A DNA stretch of 64,000 nucleotides, taken from assembly GCA_023228995.1 (NCBI GenBank), contig JALOAD010000007.1, forward strand, positions 24,289-88,288. The letters are read 5' to 3'. Origin of the DNA: JALOAD01 sp023228995 [NCBI: Candidatus Muiribacterium halophilum] (GTDB taxonomy: Bacteria; Muiribacteriota; Muiribacteriia; Muiribacteriales). A program made the position numbers and the translations under genes. Below the pieces are notes generated by a model. That model had not been told where the DNA came from, searched no databases, and saw nothing but the letters and a program-made list of their open reading frames with translations. Positions 1 through 9,111 of the stretch are shown piece by piece (position 1 is the first letter of the stretch; every line of letters starts with the position of its first letter).

Positions 1-50
1 AATTTTCAAAAAGATAATCTCTACGATAATATCTACAAAATTTTATATAA

Positions 51-80
51 AAAAAGCCCTCAGTCGAGGGTTTTTTTTAT
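51..80 (-). terminator. Bidirectional Rho-independent terminator after leuS
   Basis: The stem GCCCTC/GAGGGT with a three-base loop is flanked by A-runs on the left and T-runs on the right, so it can work on either strand. It lies about 95 bp downstream of the leuS stop and is the likely end of the leuS transcript. Confidence 0.75.
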
Positions 81-174
81 TTTAAGTTTACAAATCGAAC
101 ATTTTTGTTTAAAACAAGTTTAAAGTTTTTCCCACTTCACCATTTCACTCTTTCGCTTGCTTCTCGTCTTACTA

Positions 175-2673
175 TTATTTAACCACCAAATTTACAAGTT
201 TGTTTTTAACATATATTTCTTTTAAAATAGTTTTTCCTTCTATATGTCTTATTGTTCCTTCACTTCTTTTTACATAAGCTTTAACTTGTTCTTCACTTGT
301 TCCATGATCTACCATTACTTTATCTCTTAATTTTCCATTTATCATAACAACTATTTCTAATTGAGCTTCTTTACAATATTCTTCGTTATATTCTGGCCAT
401 TCTGAATTAAAAACTGAATCTTTAAAACCTAATTCTTTATATAATTCTTCACTTATATGCGGAATAAACGGAGCCATCATTTTAACCATTTTTAAAAGAG
501 TTTCTCTTATTACAAATATATCACCTTTATCTGGTGATTTTAATTTACTTATATAAGGATTGAATAAATTAAAAAACTCCATATAAGAAGATACAGCAGT
601 ATTAAACTGATGTTTTTCTCCAATATCTGTATTTGCCTTTTTTATTGTTTGATGAAGTTTTCTGTATACTGCACAAGCTTTATTATTTAAATCTGCAAAT
701 TCGACTTTATCACAATTATTTTTATAATATTTTATTCCAGTTTCATATATAGAATATACTTTCTTTACAAATCTAAAACATCCCTGTATTCCGTCATCAG
801 ACCATTCAATATCTTTTTCCGGTGGTGCTGCAAATAATATAAATAATCTTGTTGTATCTGCTCCATATTTTTCAATAGTATCTAAAGGATTTACAACATT
901 ACCTTTTGATTTACTCATTTTGAACCCATTCAAATTCACCATTCCTTGTGCAATAAGCTGTTTAAATGGTTCGTCTTCATTTACAATATCTAAATCTTTT
1001 AAAACTTTTGCAAAAAATCTTGAATAAAGAAGGTGAAGTATTGCATGTTCTATACCACCAATATATTTATCAACAGCATGCCAATAGGAAACTTTATCCT
1101 TATCTATAGCCTTTGTAATATCTTGACCTGTAGGATATCTAAAATAATACCATGATGAACATATAAATGTATCCATAGTATCTGTTTCACGCCTTGCATT
1201 TTCTCCACATTCAGGACATTTGCAATTAACAAATTCTTCACATGATGCAAGTGGAGATTTACCTTTAGCCTGAAGATTAACTTTTGATACATCAGGAAGT
1301 TTTACTGGTAAATTTTCGTCTTTTTCTGGGACAATACCGCATTTTGAACAGTATACAATAGGAATTGGTGCTCCCCAGTATCTCTGCCTTGAAATAAGCC
1401 AATCTCTTAGTCTAAAATTTTCACATTCACCACCAAAATAATTTTGAGCAGCTTTTTTAGCAATTGCTTTAATACCCTCTTCCGATGTCATTTCTGAAAA
1501 CTCACCTGATTCAACCATTATTCCTTTATCTGTATAAGCTTCATTCATTTCTTCTAACTTAATATTTTTTTCTTTATTCTGTATAACTATTTTTATTGCA
1601 AGATTATATTTTTTGGCAAATTCAAAATCTCTCTGATCATGTGCTGGAACAGCCATTACAGCTCCTGTTCCATAATCTGATATTACATAATTACCAATAA
1701 GAATAGGAATTTTTTCCCCATTCAATGGATTAATAGAATTTATACCAAGAGCTATACCTTTTTTTTCAAGTTCATCTGACATTCTTGATCTTTCATCAGT
1801 CATTAATGTTTCATCAATAAAATTCTGCACTTTTTCTTTATCTTTTACATTAATCATAAGTTTGGATACAAGTTCGTGATCTGGGGCAAGCACAATATAT
1901 GTAACTCCAAAAACAGTATCTACTCTTGTTGTAAAAACTTTTATTATTTCATCACTTTCTTCAACTTTAAAATCGATTTCAACTCCAGTAGATTTTCCAA
2001 TCCAGTTTGACTGCATTGTTTTAACTCTATCTGGCCAGCCAGGAAGATTATCAAGATCTTCTAATAGTCTATCAGCATAATCTGTAATTTTAAAAAACCA
2101 TTGTTCAAGATCTTTTTTTCTTACATCTGAATCACAATACTCACATTGACCATCTTTAACCTGCTCATTTGCAAGAACTGTTTCGCATTTGTCACACCAA
2201 TTAACTTTAGATGTTTTTTTATAAGCTAATTTATTTTTAAAAAACTGAATAAATAACCATTGAGTCCATTTATAATAATCAGGAAGACATGTAGTAACTT
2301 CTCTTGACCAATCATAAACAAAACCAAGTTTTCGCATCTGTTCTTTCATCTGACTTATATTTTTTAAAGTCCAACTATCAGGAGCTGTACCTCGTTTTTT
2401 TGCAGCATTTTCAGCAGGAAGACCAAATGAATCCCAACCCATAGGAGAAAGAACATTATAGCCTTTCATATTATAATATCTAGCTAGAAGATCTCCTATA
2501 GAATAAACTCGAGTATGTCCCATATGAAGACCATCTCCAGAAGGATACGGAAACTGAGTAAGAACATACATCTTTTCTTTATCTTTATCTTCTTTTACAT
2601 ATAAAAATTTATTCTCTTCCCAATTATCCTGCCATTTTTTTTCTATAATATTAAAATTATACTCTTTTTCCAT
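175..2673 (-). CDS. leuS: Leucyl-tRNA synthetase
   Basis: Charges tRNA-Leu with leucine in the cytoplasm and edits mischarged products. The class I signature is seen as HMGH at residues 50-53 and KMSKS at 585-589. Between them lie the CP1 editing domain (TTRVDTVFG) and cysteine pairs of zinc-binding inserts (WCDKC...CEYC; CSKC; CKCPEC). Its 832 aa is the normal bacterial length. The start follows a good ribosome site (AAGGAG, about 8 nt upstream). It stands alone, with a terminator after it and repeat-filled DNA before it. I looked for a T-box leader and saw none. Confidence 0.98.
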   Translation of the reverse strand: MEKEYNFNIIEKKWQDNWEENKFLYVKEDKDKEKMYVLTQFPYPSGDGLHMGHTRVYSIGDLLARYYNMKGYNVLSPMGWDSFGLPAENAAKKRGTAPDSWTLKNISQMKEQMRKLGFVYDWSREVTTCLPDYYKWTQWLFIQFFKNKLAYKKTSKVNWCDKCETVLANEQVKDGQCEYCDSDVRKKDLEQWFFKITDYADRLLEDLDNLPGWPDRVKTMQSNWIGKSTGVEIDFKVEESDEIIKVFTTRVDTVFGVTYIVLAPDHELVSKLMINVKDKEKVQNFIDETLMTDERSRMSDELEKKGIALGINSINPLNGEKIPILIGNYVISDYGTGAVMAVPAHDQRDFEFAKKYNLAIKIVIQNKEKNIKLEEMNEAYTDKGIMVESGEFSEMTSEEGIKAIAKKAAQNYFGGECENFRLRDWLISRQRYWGAPIPIVYCSKCGIVPEKDENLPVKLPDVSKVNLQAKGKSPLASCEEFVNCKCPECGENARRETDTMDTFICSSWYYFRYPTGQDITKAIDKDKVSYWHAVDKYIGGIEHAILHLLYSRFFAKVLKDLDIVNEDEPFKQLIAQGMVNLNGFKMSKSKGNVVNPLDTIEKYGADTTRLFILFAAPPEKDIEWSDDGIQGCFRFVKKVYSIYETGIKYYKNNCDKVEFADLNNKACAVYRKLHQTIKKANTDIGEKHQFNTAVSSYMEFFNLFNPYISKLKSPDKGDIFVIRETLLKMVKMMAPFIPHISEELYKELGFKDSVFNSEWPEYNEEYCKEAQLEIVVMINGKLRDKVMVDHGTSEEQVKAYVKRSEGTIRHIEGKTILKEIYVKNKLVNLVVK

Positions 2674-2742
2674 ATCAAATCTCCTTAAATCTTATACTGT
2701 TTGATTTTATCGTTAAATAGTACAAATAGTCTTAATCAAAGT

Positions 2743-2851
2743 CAATTAACATAACTTTAGTTATTTTACAACTAAAGTTGATGATTAGCAGTATAAAACC
2801 ATAATTAGCAACTTGTTTCGCTAATTGTGACTTTAGTTGCACTAATTGCTT
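2743..2851. repeat. Cluster of AATTAG-type hairpin repeats
   Basis: This is non-coding DNA upstream of leuS. It holds a 9-bp stem ACTTTAGTT/AACTAAAGT (2755-2763 and 2771-2779). Several ATTAGC and CTAATT words follow, framing small hairpins with CTTTAG or CTAAAG in or near the loop. Related clusters occur at about 20184, 24514, 56661 and 58814. Confidence 0.55.
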
Positions 2852-2920
2852 TCCTCTACTTCACTATTTCACACAAAATTGTTACCTGAACATTTTGATT
2901 AACCATTTCGCCCGTTTTTT

Positions 2921-3475
2921 TTAATATTTATCTAAAATTCTTCTCCAAACTGAATCTGGAGCTTTAACAACATTATAATTAATGTAATTTATTGCACTTT
3001 CTTCATCAAGATATAAAGTATTTTGACCAATTTTTTCGCATTCAAGCTCACCATAACTCATATCTTCTTCAGGATTTTCAGAAACATCCATTAATTCACC
3101 CATAAGACCCTCATCTGAAAGAAAAAGTTCAACAGCAAGCTTTTTTCTAGCTTTTAATTCATTATTACTAATTATGGTGTTTTTAATATCTTCAATTTTA
3201 AAATCTTTAAAATTTATCAAATTATCTTTTATAAATAATGATAAAGAAAAAACTCTTTCATCCTTGAGCTTTATTAAAATAATAAGTTCTTCAATGTCAC
3301 TTTTTTCATTAATAATATTAACAAAATAATGAGTTTCAGGAAAATCACCCGGATAAAAAGAAACAATAGTATCACTGGAAGCCTCAACAACTTTAATTTG
3401 TTCTTCTGATGAACAAATAATTTTTAATAAAAAATAATTTTCTTTCCTATTTTTTCTCAAAACAAAACTTATCAT
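2921..3475 (-). CDS. Hypothetical protein, 184 aa
   Basis: I do not recognise this protein. It has no signal peptide or membrane segment and no obvious catalytic motif. The first half is rich in alternating hydrophobic residues (beta-strand-like); the second half is acidic (NPEEDMSYGELECEKIG) and ends in a basic tail (VWRRILDKY). The start has a G-rich ribosome site (TTGGGGG) about 5-10 nt upstream. It is a single gene bounded by repeat-containing intergenic DNA on both sides. Codon use looks like its neighbours, so it is probably a real cytoplasmic protein. Confidence 0.7.
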   Translation of the reverse strand: MISFVLRKNRKENYFLLKIICSSEEQIKVVEASSDTIVSFYPGDFPETHYFVNIINEKSDIEELIILIKLKDERVFSLSLFIKDNLINFKDFKIEDIKNTIISNNELKARKKLAVELFLSDEGLMGELMDVSENPEEDMSYGELECEKIGQNTLYLDEESAINYINYNVVKAPDSVWRRILDKY

Positions 3476-3566
3476 ATAGCCCCCAAGACTTAATAATTTT
3501 TATTATTTTATCATTATTTTAAAAAAAAGTATAAAAATAATGAAAACCAGCAAATAGTTAATACAG

Positions 3567-3603
3567 TTAGCACAAATTTATCATTTTATGATAAATTTGT
3601 TAG
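3567..3603. repeat. Long AT-rich hairpin framed by TTAG
   Basis: A 12-bp perfect stem (ACAAATTTATCA and its complement, 5-bp loop) is framed by TTAGC on the left and GTTAG on the right. The frame matches the AATTAG hairpin family elsewhere in the window. There is no T-tract, so a terminator is unlikely. Confidence 0.5.
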
Positions 3604-3620
3604 TTGAAAAAAACACTGTT

Positions 3621-3702
3621 TTTATACCAGTTTCATACACTTTCACATACCGTTCTCATACGCTTTCACATACCGTTCTCATACGCTTTCATACTGCTTT
3701 TA
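3621..3702 (-). repeat. TATACGC-family repeat array, copy 1
   Basis: About seven units with core ATAC(C/G/T)G(C/T) are spaced 10-13 bp apart. Inside is an exact 23-bp tandem duplication (3641-3663 and 3664-3686). The same words recur at 38767, 45386, 47362, 50135 and 58946. It lies between divergent genes and has no coding potential. Confidence 0.75.
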
Positions 3703-3709
3703 ATACAGA

Positions 3710-3733
3710 TCCCGGCTCAGAATAGTACCGGGA
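3710..3733. repeat. TCCCGG/CCGGGA hairpin element, copy 1
   Basis: Six-base inverted repeats (3710-3715 and 3728-3733) are separated by 12 bases. The preceding ACAGA and the stem match copies at 22481 and 47408. It directly follows a TATACGC array, as does the 47408 copy. Confidence 0.6.
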
Positions 3734-3945
3734 TAACAGTATTTTGTCACTAATGTCATAAAATGACATGTCGCGCTCTATCCGTCACAGCTTCACTGAT
3801 TTAACTCTCAACCCTTTCACCCTTCACTTATTTTCAATTATCCTTTTTGTCTTTTTACACAACTTCCTCTAATTTGACAATATAAGCAATATATAATAAT
3901 ATTTCCACAACATTAATAAAAATATCTTTTCGGAGTATATTTTTT

Positions 3946-4293
3946 ATGGAAATTAACTTCAAACATATTGAAGAAGAAAATATAGTTATTGTTTTTCCAT
4001 CTGGTTCTTTTGAAATGGAAGATTCTGCATACTTCGAAAAAACAGTTTCTGATATTATTTCTGAAACTAAAACCAAAAAACTGCTTTTAAACATGTCTAT
4101 GCTTGAATATCTCAATTCAACCGCATTAAATCTTTTTATTGGTGTTTATAATAGATTGCTAAAAAGTGGCATTAGAATAGTGTTTTGCTCTCTTTCAAAA
4201 CCAGTAGAAACTTTATTTAATATAACTTCTTTAAAACTTCTTGTTCCAATATATCCAACCGAATGGGATGCAATTCAATATTTAAAAAAATAA
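3946..4293 (+). CDS. STAS-domain protein (anti-sigma factor antagonist type)
   Basis: A single STAS domain fills the 115 aa. The motif NMSMLEYLNSTALN (residues 49-62) holds the usual phospho-acceptor position (Ser58/Thr59). Proteins of this type bind HATPase anti-sigma factors or kinases, and phosphorylation of that serine switches binding off. No partner kinase is adjacent; the HATPase proteins at 33 and 36 kb are possible but unproven partners. A GGAG ribosome site precedes the start. No sporulation genes are near, so a spoIIAA label is not justified. Confidence 0.85.
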   Translation: MEINFKHIEEENIVIVFPSGSFEMEDSAYFEKTVSDIISETKTKKLLLNMSMLEYLNSTALNLFIGVYNRLLKSGIRIVFCSLSKPVETLFNITSLKLLVPIYPTEWDAIQYLKK

Positions 4294-4435
4294 ATTATTT
4301 TTTTTAATTTTTTTTATTTTAAATGATTTTTTTACTATAAAGACCGATGACCCTTTTTTTAAAAGTATTTATTTACAATATATACAGAGTCTCAAATGTC
4401 GTTTTTGTCGTTTTTCCTAAAACTGAACAATGTTG

Positions 4436-4464
4436 TTGACAAATTGTTTTTTAGTATTTATAAT
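4436..4464 (+). promoter_or_regulatory. Consensus sigma-70 promoter
   Basis: TTGACA (4436-4441) and TATAAT (4459-4464) are both perfect and separated by 17 bp. A start near 4471 would leave a roughly 40-nt leader before the XRE-cupin start at 4513. This is the strongest promoter match I found in the window. Confidence 0.85.
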
Positions 4465-4512
4465 AACATGTATAGAAATAAACAAAAATTAAATCCAAGG
4501 AGGATTCATATA

Positions 4513-5064
4513 ATGAACATTGGTGAAGAATTGAGAAAAACTAGAAACTTAAAAGGTTATACTATGAAATACTTAGCTGACAACGCTGGTATATCACAAG
4601 CTCTTGTTTCACAAATTGAAAGAAATGTAGTAGATCCATCTTTAAAAACTTTAAGAGCTATACTAAGAGTATTGGATACTGAACTTGCAACTTTCTTCCT
4701 TTACGATTCATCAACTCCTGAAGTTGTATTTGCTAGAAAAAACAGAACTAAAATGCAGTTAAAAAACCCAAAACTTATTGCTGAAAATCTTGTTGATCCT
4801 ACAATAACAAAAAGAATGCAGCCTTTAAGACTAATTATACCTAACAATGAAGCTTTTACAAAAAACGATTATAAACACACAGGTGAAGAATTTGGATTTG
4901 TACTTACTGGAACTGGGACAATCAAATTAAAAAACAAATTAAATGATTATCACATTAAAGTAGGAGATACTTTCTATATACCTTCACATTTATTTGACAG
5001 AATTGAAAACAATGGAAAAGATGATCTTGAAATTATATGGGTAGCAACCCCTCCAACCATGTAA
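4513..5064 (+). CDS. XRE-family regulator with C-terminal cupin domain
   Basis: A DNA-binding helix-turn-helix (residues about 5-60, LADNAGISQALVSQIERN) is followed by a cupin ligand-binding domain (GEEFGFVLTGTGTIKL...GDTFYIPSHLFDRIEN). This is the layout of PuuR/SutR-like regulators, which sense small metabolites. I chose the ATG at 4513 (183 aa) because AAGGAGG lies 10 nt upstream and the HTH begins at once. An upstream in-frame ATG at 4396 lies before the consensus promoter and is rejected. It is a single gene with its own promoter and terminator, possibly autoregulated. Its targets are unknown. Confidence 0.9.
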   Translation: MNIGEELRKTRNLKGYTMKYLADNAGISQALVSQIERNVVDPSLKTLRAILRVLDTELATFFLYDSSTPEVVFARKNRTKMQLKNPKLIAENLVDPTITKRMQPLRLIIPNNEAFTKNDYKHTGEEFGFVLTGTGTIKLKNKLNDYHIKVGDTFYIPSHLFDRIENNGKDDLEIIWVATPPTM

Positions 5065-5074
5065 TATTTTTTTT

Positions 5075-5103
5075 AAAGGGCTTCTTCGGAAGCCCTTTTT
5101 TTT
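5075..5103 (+). terminator. Rho-independent terminator after XRE-cupin gene
   Basis: The stem AAGGGCTTC/GAAGCCCTT with a short loop is followed by a run of eight T. A run of A on the opposite side makes it usable for the minus-strand gene that ends at 5134. Confidence 0.9.
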
Positions 5104-5133
5104 ATTTCAACGAAATTTTATTTCAACGAAATG

Positions 5134-5874
5134 TTATTTCCAGGAAATACCCCAAACAGGAATATCCTTCTCAATATTAACCCAGAATTCCTCACCTTTT
5201 TTTAGATAAATATTTTGAGTATTAGGAAAAACTAATCCAGATATAGAACCTTGAAATCCAGCAACAATATAACCAATACCACCCATAAGAATATTTAAAT
5301 TAGGTCTTGTCTTCATTTCATATTCTTTTTCAAAAAAAATACTATCGCCATACCATGTAAGAACACTTTTTATTCTTCCAGATATTTTACCATTATTCAA
5401 AAGACCTTTTCTTTTTTTTAATTTAGTAATCTCAAGAATACCCTTTAAACCACTTGGAAGAACAAGAGCATTTTGATAATAATAATCCTCAGCAACTTCT
5501 ATTTCATAATCTCCAACTTCATCAATAGCAGAGTGAATATTATCAAGAAGTCTAAATTTCAATTTAGTATTTTTCTTTAATCTTCCATTAACATAATCAA
5601 TATGAGTAGTATCTGAAAAATAAAATTTTAAAATTTTATCAATTCTCTTAAATCTAGAATAATAAGGAAATATCTCCCCCCATGTTTTCATTTCAATATT
5701 ATTTATCTTTTTCCCATAATCAACTTCTGTCACTTTACCAAAAAGCCTCCACTCAACAAAAACAAGTTTTGTAAAAAACTCTCTTTCAAAATCCTGACAA
5801 AAAGTTTTTTGATAAGAAAAGGAAAAAGCAATAAAAAAACAAAGTGAAAAAAAAGAAATTCTTTTAAAAACCAT
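5134..5874 (-). CDS. Secreted protein of unknown function
   Basis: I do not recognise the family. The N-terminus (MVFKRISFFSLCFFIAF) is a signal peptide, and the rest is soluble with many beta-strand-like segments and basic patches, so export to the periplasm is likely. The ATG at 5874 places the signal peptide at the N-terminus and sits 4 nt after the stop of the preceding lipoprotein gene. A longer start at 5913 would bury the signal peptide. The two genes are almost certainly cotranscribed and may act together at the envelope. Confidence 0.7.
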   Translation of the reverse strand: MVFKRISFFSLCFFIAFSFSYQKTFCQDFEREFFTKLVFVEWRLFGKVTEVDYGKKINNIEMKTWGEIFPYYSRFKRIDKILKFYFSDTTHIDYVNGRLKKNTKLKFRLLDNIHSAIDEVGDYEIEVAEDYYYQNALVLPSGLKGILEITKLKKRKGLLNNGKISGRIKSVLTWYGDSIFFEKEYEMKTRPNLNILMGGIGYIVAGFQGSISGLVFPNTQNIYLKKGEEFWVNIEKDIPVWGISWK

Positions 5875-5878
5875 TTTA

Positions 5879-6364
5879 TTAAAGACGCAATTTAATATGA
5901 AGTTTATTCTCATTTATATTTTCCAAAACTATTTTATAAAAATTAGTTTCAACAATATTATTATCTTCATAAAAATTAACTTTTAAAATATCAGCAACAG
6001 CAACAGTACAAACAGGAATAGCAAGTTCAGTATCACCTTTTCTAAACCATGTCTCAAATCTGTAATCAGTCGATTTAGAAAGATAATAATCAACAAAATC
6101 TTTTTCAAGATTAAGACTCCAACCCGCAGGTCTTGGAAACTCAACTTCAACTCTAATATCATCTTCACGACTATATAAATAATCAATTGGTATTTCAAGC
6201 TTAAAATCATAAATATCAATAACAGTCTGTGTAGAATCAAGCATAGAAGATCTATCAACTTCACCAGTTATAGATGTAATCGGTGTACTTTGATCAGTCT
6301 TTGAACAACCAGTTAGTGTAAACAATAAAAAAATATTAAAGCATAAAATTATAATTTTCTTCAT
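5879..6364 (-). CDS. Lipoprotein of unknown function
   Basis: The N-terminus is a lipoprotein signal with lipobox LTGC (Cys20), so the mature protein should be lipid-anchored. The remaining roughly 140 aa show no family I know. They hold a hydrophobic/acidic beta-rich segment and a SWFRKG-like region (ETWFRKGDTELAIPV). It is followed within 4 nt by the secreted protein ending at 5134, and both are probably envelope components of one operon. Confidence 0.75.
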   Translation of the reverse strand: MKKIIILCFNIFLLFTLTGCSKTDQSTPITSITGEVDRSSMLDSTQTVIDIYDFKLEIPIDYLYSREDDIRVEVEFPRPAGWSLNLEKDFVDYYLSKSTDYRFETWFRKGDTELAIPVCTVAVADILKVNFYEDNNIVETNFYKIVLENINENKLHIKLRL

Positions 6365-6427
6365 AGTTAAATTATCGGAATATAAAAAATAATGATGAAG
6401 TCAAACCGGTACACATTACATTAAATT

Positions 6428-6565
6428 TTATCTATTAAAATACATTTCTCTAATTGCTTCTTTTATATTAAACTGATTTCTTTCTTTAAAATCAGCATTT
6501 ATCCGCATTATTTTTGTCTTTTTATTTAAAATACTTTGTTTTTGTGAAATCTGTTTTTTTTTCAT
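6428..6565 (-). CDS. Small basic protein, 45 aa
   Basis: This short ORF (MKKKQISQKQSILNKKT..., ending EAIREMYFNR) starts 11 nt after the HDOD stop codon. A strong ribosome site (AGAGGGG) overlaps that stop, which suggests translational coupling. The protein is highly basic in its first half and amphipathic in its second. I do not recognise it. The Shine-Dalgarno sequence and position argue for a real gene; comparison with relatives would decide. Confidence 0.5.
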   Translation of the reverse strand: MKKKQISQKQSILNKKTKIMRINADFKERNQFNIKEAIREMYFNR

Positions 6566-6576
6566 ATTCACCCCTC

Positions 6577-7476
6577 TTAGGATTTTAATGTCTTAAAAAT
6601 ATCCTCAACTTCTTCTCTCATACCTTTTACTCTTGAAAGAAGTTTTTTTGTATCAAATTTATTTTTATCAAAATAATTCCATATATTAGAATCAAGTTTA
6701 CTATTAAAATCTCCAGAATTTCCAATTTTGGAAAGCTTTATAATATTATCCGAAATATGACTTATACCAACAAGGTAAGTTGTTTTACCCATTATAAATT
6801 CATTAATCGGTGGATTATGATGAGAAGCAACAACAAGTTTTATTTTTTTAGGAATACTCCATTTTTCACAAAGCCATCTACCAACTTCAGCATGATTAAA
6901 TTTGAGCAATTTATTTTCAGCTTCAAAAAAAGAAATTTTTTCTCTTTCAACCTCTGAAAGAAGTCTTGTCATCAATGTAGGCATATAAACAGCATAAATT
7001 AATTTACCTATATCATGCATTATACCACTTACCCAAATATCCTCAGATACATCAACCTGAAGAATTTCAGCTACAATTTTATTCAAAAATGCAACAGCAA
7101 GCGAATGTTTCCAAAAATTTTCAATACTAAATTCAAATTGACTAAAACTATCAAAACTCTTAATAACAGATACACCAATTATAATACTTCTAACCTGATT
7201 AACTCCCAATCTCATAATCGCATTATCAATTGAAGTTGTCTCGGAATTACCAGCATAAAATGCAGAATTTGCAACTCTTAAAAGCTTTGTTGTAATTGCC
7301 TGATCCATATTTACAGTTTCAGCAAGTTCTTTTACAGAAAAATTAGGATTATTAACTGTTTTCAGAAGTTTTGCAGCAACAATTGGAAGTGTAGGAATAT
7401 CATCGATTTTATCAAGAACAGATAATAATTCCTCTTTTGATAAAACAATAAGATCTTCAAAATGGAAAATATTCAT
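6577..7476 (-). CDS. HDOD-domain signalling protein
   Basis: The HDOD domain spans roughly residues 20-220 (DIPTLPIVAAKLLKTVNNPN at the start), with retained His154-Asp155 in GIMHDIGKL and a later SHHNPP. HDOD proteins are regulatory relatives of HD-GYP phosphodiesterases and often act in chemotaxis, cyclic-di-GMP or stress signalling; they usually lack catalysis. At 299 aa it has no fused output domain. It lies downstream of nadB in the same direction, 80 bp away, and its stop overlaps the ribosome site of a 45-aa ORF. Confidence 0.9.
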   Translation of the reverse strand: MNIFHFEDLIVLSKEELLSVLDKIDDIPTLPIVAAKLLKTVNNPNFSVKELAETVNMDQAITTKLLRVANSAFYAGNSETTSIDNAIMRLGVNQVRSIIIGVSVIKSFDSFSQFEFSIENFWKHSLAVAFLNKIVAEILQVDVSEDIWVSGIMHDIGKLIYAVYMPTLMTRLLSEVEREKISFFEAENKLLKFNHAEVGRWLCEKWSIPKKIKLVVASHHNPPINEFIMGKTTYLVGISHISDNIIKLSKIGNSGDFNSKLDSNIWNYFDKNKFDTKKLLSRVKGMREEVEDIFKTLKS

Positions 7477-7556
7477 AATAATAAATAACCTCTCTTTTTA
7501 AATATTAGCATAAAAAAAAATTAATTGCCATATGAATCCTTTCATATCGTTAAATA

Positions 7557-9080
7557 TTAAAAATTCAATGATTTTATTATAGTATTTTGATTTATTATAG
7601 TATGAAATTGAGAATTTTCATTATCAACAGAATCTATCCTTTTATGAACACCAATGCTTTTTTCTCTTAAAAGAGCACTTTGCATAATAAGTTTTGAAAC
7701 CTGATACATATTCATAAGGCAAAGATTTTCTTGATCTGATGGAATTAGCGTATAAATATTTTGCTTGTCAATATAATCCTTTAAGATTAAAAGTCCTTTA
7801 CTGTTTCGTTTAATGCCAATATATTTTTCATTCATTTCTTTAAGTTCATTTTTTTTAGAAAAAACATCAACATTGTATTTAGCAGTTTTAATTTTACTAG
7901 TTAAAATATTAATTTTATCTATTTTATTTATTTCAACACTATTAGCTGATGAAATACCATATACAAGACATTCAAGAAGAGAATTACTAGCAAGTCTGTT
8001 TGCTCCATGAACTCCTGAAGCTGCACATTCTCCGCAAGCATATATATTATCTATATTTGTTTTTCCATTATTATCAACCTTAATACCACCAATAAAATAA
8101 TGACAAGCAGGCCTTACCGGAACAGGTTGTAATGCAATATCAAAACCTTCATTTAGACAATATTGATATATATTTGGAAATCTATTTATCAGATAATCTT
8201 TACCAAGATGTCTAACATCAAGATAAACATTAGAAATATTATTTTTTTCCATATAATCTGTAATACCTAAGCTAACAATATCTCTAGGTGCTAATTCTGC
8301 CTTTTCATGATATAGCCCAAGAAATTCATTTCCCTTATTATCAATTATCTTACCACCTTCACCTCTTAATGATTCAGATATAAGAAAAAAATTTTTACCA
8401 GCACAAAAAACAGTAGGATGAAATTGAATAAATTCCATATCACACAATTCTATTCCAGCTCTCCATGCCATAGCAATTCCATCTCCAGTCAAAAGAGTTG
8501 AATTAGATGTTGATGAAAATAATCCTCCAATACCACCTGTAGATATAATGAAATTTTGAGAATTAATCTCTTTAACATCATTATTTTTATTAAAATAGAA
8601 AAGCGAATATATATTATTATATTTATCTTTTGAAAAATCACATGCAAATCCTTCAATAAAATCAATATCGTGACAATTTTTTCTAATATATTCTGAAAGA
8701 CCTCTATGAATCTCCCTACCGGTAATATCACCTATATGAAGCACACGATCATAACTATGAGCAGCTTCTTTTGTTGGAATATCATTAAAAAAAACACCTT
8801 TATTATTCAACCATTTAAGAATATCCTGAGCTGAATGTATTAAAAAATGAGTATTTTCTATACAATTAAGATTTTTTCCAGCGTTTATTGTATCAACATA
8901 ATGACTTTGAGCTGAATCTTCCTCATATACAGGAATAGAAACTCCACCTTGTGCTTTAAAAGAATTATTTTCTTCTTTTTCCTTTTTATAAAGAACAGCT
9001 GTTTTAAAACCCCTTTCATATGAAGTTATTGCAGAAGAAAGTCCGGCAATTCCACCACCGATAACCACAACATCATACAT
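7557..9080 (-). CDS. nadB: L-aspartate oxidase
   Basis: A flavoprotein that oxidises L-aspartate to iminoaspartate, the first step of de novo NAD synthesis. Under anaerobic conditions it uses fumarate as acceptor. The N-terminal FAD loop is GGGIAG (residues 8-13). The succinate dehydrogenase/fumarate reductase-type motifs ESLRGEGGK and ACGECAASGVHGANRL are present. The 507 aa fits NadB, which lacks the cytochrome partners of fumarate reductase. AGAGG precedes the ATG. nadA and nadC are not adjacent. Confidence 0.93.
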   Translation of the reverse strand: MYDVVVIGGGIAGLSSAITSYERGFKTAVLYKKEKEENNSFKAQGGVSIPVYEEDSAQSHYVDTINAGKNLNCIENTHFLIHSAQDILKWLNNKGVFFNDIPTKEAAHSYDRVLHIGDITGREIHRGLSEYIRKNCHDIDFIEGFACDFSKDKYNNIYSLFYFNKNNDVKEINSQNFIISTGGIGGLFSSTSNSTLLTGDGIAMAWRAGIELCDMEFIQFHPTVFCAGKNFFLISESLRGEGGKIIDNKGNEFLGLYHEKAELAPRDIVSLGITDYMEKNNISNVYLDVRHLGKDYLINRFPNIYQYCLNEGFDIALQPVPVRPACHYFIGGIKVDNNGKTNIDNIYACGECAASGVHGANRLASNSLLECLVYGISSANSVEINKIDKINILTSKIKTAKYNVDVFSKKNELKEMNEKYIGIKRNSKGLLILKDYIDKQNIYTLIPSDQENLCLMNMYQVSKLIMQSALLREKSIGVHKRIDSVDNENSQFHTIINQNTIIKSLNF

Positions 9081-9111
9081 AATTACCTCTTTATAAAATA
9101 ATATTTATATT

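Larger units (their letters stand above)
3476..3945. other. 470-bp divergent intergenic region filled with repeats
   Basis: There is no gene here. From left to right it holds the 3567-3603 hairpin, a TATACGC-type array, a TCCCGG/CCGGGA hairpin, a second small palindrome (TGTCATaaaATGACA, near 3760-3775) and pyrimidine-rich words of the TTTCACTT type. The STAS gene promoter must lie near the right end. Confidence 0.6.

Noticed and set aside
2674-2920. T-box riboswitch upstream of leuS
   Set aside because: No T-box sequence or antiterminator arrangement is visible; the hairpins belong to a dispersed repeat family.
4396-4512. N-terminal extension of the XRE-cupin gene
   Set aside because: The in-frame extension overlaps the consensus promoter and precedes the strong ribosome site at 4497-4503.
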